A stretch of DNA of 32,066 nucleotides from Amoebophrya sp. AT5.2 (lineage: Eukaryota > Sar > Dinophyceae > Syndiniales > Amoebophryaceae). The notes under the pieces were generated by a model. It saw nothing but the letters and a program-made list of their open reading frames with translations. It ran no database searches and was not told where the DNA came from. The DNA lies in NCBI GenBank assembly GCA_005223375.1, contig RXOD01004006.1, positions 1 through 32,066 on the forward strand, written 5' to 3'. Both the position numbers and the translations under genes were made by a program. Positions 26,523-32,066 of the stretch are shown in pieces (the first letter of the stretch is position 1; each line of letters begins with the position of its first letter).

Positions 26523-26867
26523 TGTAATTGGCTTAGGCTAATTCGGTACCTCGGGAGTGACTCAGGCTTCGTTCGACTCGTTCGTCTCGATTCATTTCTA
26601 TCGGTAGAGTTTTAACGAGAGCATGCTCGCTACGCTCGCATGAGAGCAGGCATACGGTCGACCACACATGGAAGGGTGTTCTACCATCAGCTCTGGGCAA
26701 ACGAACCGAACATGAGATTGATTTCCTTTTCTGGGCCTTGTGGCTCAAGTGAGCAACAATGACATAGTTCTTTTTTTCCTTCGAGGGCGAACGGCCCTCG
26801 GGCGATCTGAATTCATAAATGAACTGTGTTCGCGCTGCTGTCAATCGTCAGAATCCCTGCGATTACA
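26523..26867 (+). repeat. 3' long terminal repeat, 345 bp
   Basis: By eye identical to the 5' LTR, from TGTAATTGGC to GCGATTACA, followed by the ACTT target duplication at 26868-26871. Identity of the two LTRs marks a recent insertion or recent gene conversion. Confidence 0.95.
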
Positions 26868-27090
26868 ACTTAGTAGAAGACAATATGCAGCAAAGGAAGG
26901 AGGCCAGGGGAGGCTCTGAGAGAAGTAAGTAGAGGATTCAGAAGTAGAGACACTAGTTGCGTGCTCCGGAATGGTTTCGGTACTCGAAGCTACTTTCGAG
27001 CTCCTGCCGCTGCACCAGGTTTCCAGAAGCGCTCTTTTTCTGTGTTAAACAAAACTGCTAAGATATATGACATTGCCCTTGCGACGAGCT
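26868..27090 (+). pseudogene. Right part of the degenerate DUF4116-like 3' flank, displaced by the retrotransposon
   Basis: From TAGTAGAAGACAAT this follows 14265-14460: GCAGCAAAG-GAAGGA, GGGGAGGCTCTG, AGTTGCGTGCT-C-GAATG, CACCAGGT-TC-AGAAG and AAACAAAACTGCTA. Similarity stops near 27060. Together with 14811-15067 it is one continuous copy split by the element. Confidence 0.82.
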
Positions 27091-27690
27091 CGAACCTGGA
27101 CTTGGAGGAGGTGCTGGACCGACTGCATTCATTGCGTTTGGGAACCTACGAAGCTTGGGACACACCGGGAGAGAAGTGAGAGACCGCGTAAAACGGATTC
27201 GAAATATGCAAACCATTGTTTGAGCTATTGAGTTGGCAAATAAGAGCGCAGGCAGATGATGATCACGAGCAGTGTACACGTACAGGCAAGTCTGATGAGA
27301 AAGCGCACATTGTTGATTTACGTACCTACAAGTTTAATTTTCTTATTTTTCTTATTTTTCTACTTCCAGATCCAGTTTTTTCAATGATAGCGGCAGCGGG
27401 ACGCGGACGTAGCGGACGGTGTCACCGCTATGTACCTGTGAAGTGTGGAAGTGGAACAGGAGCCAATCGGTGCGAGATATCCGAGCGCGAGGCTTTAGAC
27501 AGGTCGTAATTTTCCACGATGGCCGCGGACGCAGTCCGAGAGCGGTGGGCTACGTGAGCCACCTGCCCGCGCGGGAAAGAAGTCTTCGGAGGGCAAACTA
27601 CGACCTGAACGGGACGAAGCCGACGAGCATCAGCCGCGGCGCTCATCCCAGAATCTCGTCGGCGCTTCCGCGTAGACTTTCGCGACGAGG
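27091..27690. other. Intergenic region upstream of the membrane-protein gene
   Basis: No certain gene. A pyrimidine-rich run of TTTTCTTA-type repeats ending CTACTTCCAG (27339-27370) looks like a polypyrimidine tract and acceptor. It could end an intron in the 5' leader of the next gene, but the donor is not identified. Confidence 0.4.
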
Positions 27691-29176
27691 ATGAGCAACC
27701 CGTCCCAGACCCTTTTGCCCAACACGACGGGCGCCAACGATTACCAGTCCACGGGGAATGGCAAGGACCGCAACAAGGACCGCTCTGGGCCGAAGTCGCG
27801 GCTGCTCGGCCTTTCTTTAATGATCGGCGTGCCGTGGACGTTCTTCTTCGTTACGGGACTGTTGTACACGTTTGTCTACCACTGGCATCCGGCGATCACC
27901 ACGCTCTTCATGTTCCTGTTCTTCTTCTCCGGGGGGCTGTTCGTCATGGTGGACTACAGAAGCAGAGGAGGGGGGAGATGGTGCCAACTTTTAGTTACTC
28001 TCGCGTACGCGTAGAGCTAGAGACTGTCATCGAGGTCTTCATCAACCACTTCAAGAACACAGCACGCAGGTGCAGCGACTTTCATATATGTCAGGTACAT
28101 GAAGCTCGGGCTGCTTTCTCTGACCGCTGTTCTGCTGGGGATAATCAGTTCGCTGTACACGTACCACTACTACTTTTCGAACTACTGGAGCTACAAGGAG
28201 AACAGTGAGTACATCAACGTGCTGCCCTCCGAACCAGCCACCGCCCACAGCGACGCGGGCAAGATCCTCTTCACCGTGGATACCAGGGTAAGTCCTACAC
28301 TTCTTCACAGCTCCTGTGATGGTCGTACCCTTACCTCTCCCCTCAGAAGTTGAAAACTCACTCGATAAATCTGACGGGGCGGGTCGACGAACTGAGAGTG
28401 AGACCACATTCCGAACGACCGCGCTACCGCAATCTCTCTGGCCATCTCAGGTCGCCGTCGACAAGACGCTTGGGTACCGCGCGAAGGACATGTACTGCGT
28501 GGCGCCCATAATGGACTACGCGACACATGAGATCCAGTACTGGGCCACCGGCCTGAATTGCTGTCAGCCCCGGGGCGGGTTCGCCTGTGACGACGTGTGG
28601 AATCCACGGGCACGGTCAGCGGTGGTCGTCTTCAACCGGGGATCGGACTCGCTATTCCCGAGCCAGCACGAAGTCTTCCGCAAAGCCGCCGCGCAAGCCT
28701 GCGCAGAGTATTTACGTAAATGTTATGTATGCAGAAAATGACTTCTGTAGCAGGGGTGTTGTTCTGGCTCGACGACAGCGTAAACAGTGCAAGCGCATGT
28801 GCTGTTATCGAGCTGCGAAGATGAACAACAAGAACAAAAAGTGTATGCACGGCGCCAGTTGAACGTCGTTGAAAAAATTATTGTTTAGAGGATGGAGTGG
28901 TTTGTAGTGGTACAACACCAGCAGCACATTGTCCATTGTCATATTCATCACAGGTGGGGTCTCACTCAAGCCACCGATCCTCTCTTCGTGCGTTGGGTAA
29001 CGGACGCGACGAAGGAACAGGATCTGTACTACTCAACCGGATTGGGTTATTTTGTCACGTACGCGGCCCTGTTCGCGGTGTGGAGTATGCTGTCTGGCGC
29101 CATAATGCAGATGAGCAGCAGAAAAGCTACCTCCACAGCGGACACGAAAAACGTCCGCCTTCCGCCAGCGCTGTGA
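27691..29176 (+). CDS. Four-span membrane protein, dinoflagellate-type conserved unknown, four exons, 320 aa
   Basis: Exons 27691-27980, 28095-28287, 28451-28707 and 28954-29176 total 963 nt, exactly 321 codons with the stop. All three introns use GT-AG: GTGCCA...GTCAG, GTAAGT...CTCAG and GTATTT...CACAG. Segments: a polar N-terminus; spans LLGLSLMIGVPWTFFFVTGL and a second near ITTLFMFLFFFSGGLFVMV; GGGRWYMKLG across the first junction; a third span LSLTAVLLGIISSLY; a large loop with NVLPSEPATAHSDAGKI, GYRAKDMYCVAPI and the Cys-rich GLNCCQPRGGFACDDVW; and a last span FVTYAALFAVWSML. The NVLPSEPA...DAGKI and CVAP...CC...CDD pattern is one I associate with multicopy dinoflagellate membrane proteins of unknown function. 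The Cys-rich loop likely faces a lumen or the outside. Confidence 0.75.
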
Positions 29177-30626
29177 GCTTGAGAGAGTAGAGTTTCCTGC
29201 CTGCTGCTTGGTTCCATTGAAACAAATACTTGCTCCACTGCCGAAGAAAGGTCGTTTTTTCAACATGCATCGATCTTCATCTTACAACGAACTGCACGGA
29301 GAGAGAACGAATGTATGTGATGATCGCAAGAGCAGCCCTTCCTCTGGGCGCCGGTGTTAGTGCTGCGACTCGTGCAGGCGCACGAATCTTCGAGCGAGCT
29401 GTAACTCCCTAGCTCGATATTTTGTCGACCAAGGCAGAAGTGAAGAACCCATATGGCCCATGGCCCGGTATCAGATTTTTGGGTCACAAAAGACAGATGA
29501 AGTAGCACCCGACCGCAGCGGGGTCACGGTCACGCAGCTACGGATGCGAATACAACCGCTCTATCCGACGTACAAATTTATGGTGCATGATTCATGCATT
29601 CATTCGTATCTGTTTCTGTTGGAGCGACGTCCGCGAGAAAAATACCCCCATGGGCATGGACGGAATCGGCTCGGTAGTTCGTGTCTGTCCCTTTCTATCT
29701 GTTATACATAGGTTCTTACGGTTACGCAGGAGCGACGAGCTGATAATTTGGGTCTGCCGCCTTAAGTTCGTGCTTCTCTATCGATAACCGCGGCCGCACC
29801 GAATACCAGCAGCAAGCACCCAGAAAACCACGGACCCCTGCAGTATACAACATAGCAGTAGTACGACTAGAAGCCTCTAATAAATCAGCAGCAAGCTCTT
29901 GTTCGAGTTTTTTGATAAATAATGTTTTTGTTTTCCTTCCGTCGCTCGGTTTAAAAATCGCCTTTGGGCCCATTCTTTTTTTCCCGGATGAACCGCGGTC
30001 CCTACGAATGAACAGCACTGTGGCGTGCTGTTCTTTCTCTGCTTTCTCGTTCCTTCCTCACTCGATGCGAGGAAGAAGGAGAACGTAGTACGTGTCTTGA
30101 ATTAATACACGTAGTTCTCCTTGTTCTTCCCCGCACCGCACTGCAGTTCTCGTTCTCCTTCCAACATCTTCCAGGTCGGTAGAACCAACTACAACTGCCC
30201 ACTCTCGGTCTCGACGATCAAAATGAAAGTCGCAGCGAGCAGTCTGCAATCCATCCGATGAAGATCCTGAAATGCGCACAACTCCGATCAAAACTGATAA
30301 AAATTTTTTGTCGGATCTCGTCCCCGGTGGTGACTTGACCTCGGCTTACTTTCATTCTTCTGTGGTGCGCAACTTGCGACTTGCCCAATCAATTGATTCG
30401 GATGCCCAGCAGGATTTTCTCCTAGCTAAAAATATACATCATTCTCGTAGCGATCCCGATCACAAAACAAGGCGAGGAAGTTGTTAGCCTACTTTTTTTG
30501 TTTTAAGTGCATAGGAAAATCAGAAGAACGAGAGCAGGCGAGGCTATTAAAACATTCATTTGGTAGTTCCAATTTGCAAACTATTAGACACTTTCATAAA
30601 CTCAAGATCCTAGCAAAGTTAAGTAC
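29177..30626. other. Intergenic region without a recognised gene
   Basis: About 1450 bases. Open frames on both strands are short and their translations show no motif. The only structure I would defend is the hairpin at 30071-30130. Confidence 0.45.
30071..30130. repeat. Imperfect hairpin with three 7-bp stem segments
   Basis: GGAAGAA (30071-30077) pairs with TTCTTCC (30124-30130), GGAGAAC (30078-30084) with GTTCTCC (30114-30120), and TACGTGT (30089-30095) with ACACGTA (30107-30113). One bulge of 4 nt and one of 3 nt interrupt the stem and the loop is 11 nt. It resembles a foldback or small-RNA precursor shape; no function can be assigned. Confidence 0.7.
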
Positions 30627-31868
30627 ATGCATCACAAACTACCGACATCATTTTCATTGATTTTCACCAAACGTAAACTGAGACTGAACCGCGAACGCGT
30701 GGAAGACGCTACTTTTGGTCGCAACTTTTTTGTTCAAAAGATGAAGAGTATTCGCCGCAATTGGGGGATTGGGTCCCTCTTGGGTCCCGTCGTATTTCTC
30801 GAGCTTCTCTCGCTTCTCGCTGCCGTTAACCCGCAGTTGTTAGAGCAGGTGGCTCCAATTTTTCATGCGCATCCTGTGGCTGTTGCCGAAATGATGGATA
30901 GGGGATGGCTTCACTCGAGCGGATGGCTTGTAGAGTCAGCCGCACGCGCACGTTTGGGCAATATTAACGGGGCCTGCGAGGAGCACGCGATGAACGTCAC
31001 GACTTCGCGCACAGGTTTTAGGATGCCTGAGATCCGTCAATGGGGGCAAATTCCCGAAGGCCACCGCGCGCGCGAAGACCCGTATGTCGTCGCGCTGGCG
31101 CTGCAGGAGCGCTGCCTTACAGAAGAGGAGGACGTTCGCAAACTCAACCCGGCGCTGAAGGAGCACGCGGCGGTCCTGCCGGAGTTGATTAAGCGGGACC
31201 TCGCCGCAGCTGCCGGCGTGCGGTCCTGGGAAAGGGATGTCACGGAAGCCTTGAAAAAGAACCCGGAGGTAGTCAGCGCGGCACTCCAGCAGAGCTTCGT
31301 TCGTTCGGAAGGGGAACACTGGCTGATCTCGGACCCGGTACGCCAAGTGCCGCAGGAGCTGTGGGGCAACCCGGCCGTCGTGAAGGCGCTAGTGCTGGCG
31401 GAGACGCACGAACCCCTCTGGATCGTCGACCCCGAGGGGCGTCATCATCTCGTGGGCCCTCGACTCGACGGCCCGGTGAACAAGAAATACGCGGCGAGGG
31501 TGACCGACCCCCGTGTCTTCGGGGGAGAAGAGCACGTTGCGGTTGGCTGGATACACCGCTGGGAAGATATCCCGGAAAACCTGCGGGGAGACGTAGATAT
31601 GGTCCAAGTAGGGCTTGAGCTGGGCTGGATCACCAACTTTCCCGAGCAGGTTCTCGGTCCGGCCCTGTTCGACCGTCTCGGCTTGTGGGAGTGGGCTGTG
31701 GAGAAGGGTGCGGTGCCCGTTGGTGCGCAACAACCTCGCCGCCCTCGTGGAGAAGGACGAGACCCCACCTGGCCCTGGGCGGAGTGGGAGAGTGACGAGG
31801 ACTTTACTACGGATTATTCCGAGGAGGATGAAGAGCGGCGAACTTTCCGGGATCTTCAACAATCCTAG
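30627..31868 (+). CDS. Second DUF4116-like repeat protein, 413 aa
   Basis: Same repeat style as the gene at 12225: HPVAVAEMMDRGWL, DPYVVALALQERCLT, NPEVVSAALQQSFV, QVPQELWGNPAVVKALVLA, and WEDIPENLRGDVDMVQVGLE followed by LGWITNF. ATG 30627 is the first in frame. A later Met (about residue 38, KMKSIRRNWG) before a hydrophobic segment GSLLGPVVFLELLSLLAAV could be the true start with a signal anchor. The C-terminus is Arg/Glu/Asp-rich (WESDEDFTTDYSEEDEE) and overlaps, in another frame, the start of a LINE reverse-transcriptase tail. The native 3' end may therefore have been replaced by the insertion. Confidence 0.6.
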   Translation: MHHKLPTSFSLIFTKRKLRLNRERVEDATFGRNFFVQKMKSIRRNWGIGSLLGPVVFLELLSLLAAVNPQLLEQVAPIFHAHPVAVAEMMDRGWLHSSGWLVESAARARLGNINGACEEHAMNVTTSRTGFRMPEIRQWGQIPEGHRAREDPYVVALALQERCLTEEEDVRKLNPALKEHAAVLPELIKRDLAAAAGVRSWERDVTEALKKNPEVVSAALQQSFVRSEGEHWLISDPVRQVPQELWGNPAVVKALVLAETHEPLWIVDPEGRHHLVGPRLDGPVNKKYAARVTDPRVFGGEEHVAVGWIHRWEDIPENLRGDVDMVQVGLELGWITNFPEQVLGPALFDRLGLWEWAVEKGAVPVGAQQPRRPRGEGRDPTWPWAEWESDEDFTTDYSEEDEERRTFRDLQQS

Positions 31869-32066
31869 AACCCCCACAAACCTAAAAGTGAAAATCCTCA
31901 AGGCATTCGTTCTACCAGTCGCCATCTGGGGGTGCGAGACATGGTCTCTGGTGGGCAGCGAGAGAGCATCGCTGGACACGTGGCGGAACAAAAAGCTTCG
32001 GCACTGCCTCGGCGTGACGAAGCTCGATCACATCAGAACCGAAGAGATCCTCCGGAGGACGGGCCA
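31828..32066 (+). mobile_element. 3' end of a LINE-type reverse-transcriptase ORF, fragment running off the window
   Basis: In the frame of 31828 (frame +1 relative to the preceding gene) the translation reads SGIFNNPRTPTNLKVKILKA, FVLPVAIWGCETWSL, then KLRHCLGVTKLDHIRTEEIL and RRTG. This is the post-palm segment typical of non-LTR retrotransposon reverse transcriptases: K-x-K-hhxxxVLPxhhYGCETWxL, then a LRxxLGhxxxDxIRNxEhxxxTG stretch. No palm motif is present upstream in frame, so it is 5'-truncated. The left boundary is uncertain because the frame stays open into the DUF4116-like gene. Confidence 0.85.

Larger units (their letters stand above)
15068..26867 (+). mobile_element. Complete Ty1/copia-order LTR retrotransposon, 11.8 kb
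   Basis: Order: 5' LTR, tRNA-Met-like primer site, two small ORFs, gag with zinc knuckles, pol (protease, integrase, reverse transcriptase, RNase H), about 800 nt of 3' untranslated sequence, and 3' LTR. Integrase before reverse transcriptase defines the Ty1/copia arrangement. The LTRs appear identical and the long frames are uninterrupted, so the insertion is young and could be active. It is large for a copia element, through a 1015-aa gag, a pol of about 2000 aa and extra ORFs. It interrupts a degenerate duplicate of the DUF4116-like gene tail. Confidence 0.95.

Noticed and set aside
26961..27179. Possible small protein of about 70 residues
   Set aside because: It starts at GTG and its first half lies in the degenerate copy of an untranslated flank; no motif.

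Overview
This is eukaryotic nuclear DNA from a gene-poor, repeat-rich protist genome, most likely an alveolate and plausibly a dinoflagellate of the Syndiniales (Amoebophrya-like) type. Three observations support this. One gene (a WD40 protein) is split by introns that lack GT-AG ends and are instead bounded by 5-6 bp direct repeats, one of them with perfect 27-nt terminal inverted repeats; such 'introner' introns are known from Amoebophrya. Another gene (27691-29176) encodes a four-span membrane protein that I associate with dinoflagellate genomes. The mobile elements also resemble those of dinoflagellates. The taxonomic call is inference and no database was searched.

Layout. 1-3744: 3' part of a WDR49/WDR64-like WD40 gene with three introner-type introns. 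4356-8801: a single-exon DnaJ protein with J and split DnaJ-X domains. 9421-10782: a hypothetical protein with an N-terminal integrase-repeat-like module. 11423-11502: a decayed 5' fragment of the membrane-protein gene, next to a 36-bp foldback. 12225-14228: a repeat protein (DUF4116-like). 14811-15067: a degenerate copy of that gene's 3' end. 15068-26867: a complete Ty1/copia-order LTR retrotransposon of 11.8 kb inserted in that degenerate copy, whose remainder resumes at 26872. 27691-29176: the intact four-exon membrane-protein gene. 30627-31868: a second DUF4116-like gene, overlapped at its 3' end by a LINE reverse-transcriptase tail that runs off the window.

The retrotransposon looks recent and possibly competent. 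Its two 345-bp LTRs appear identical and have TG...CA ends, with a 4-bp ACTT target duplication. It has a primer-binding site resembling initiator tRNA-Met, a gag with two zinc knuckles, and an uninterrupted pol with protease, DD35E integrase, HVDD reverse transcriptase and RNase H. Gag and pol overlap by 29 nt in a +1 relationship and pol lacks an ATG ahead of its protease, which points to +1 frameshifting. Two further ORFs precede gag. The 3' untranslated region holds a cluster of short hairpins that share C(GAT/GGT)G tips but differ in stem sequence, which I regard as the most unusual signal in the window.

The accessory right half also records local duplication: fragments and full copies of the membrane-protein gene and the DUF4116-like genes alternate along the strand. 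All recognised genes are on the + strand.
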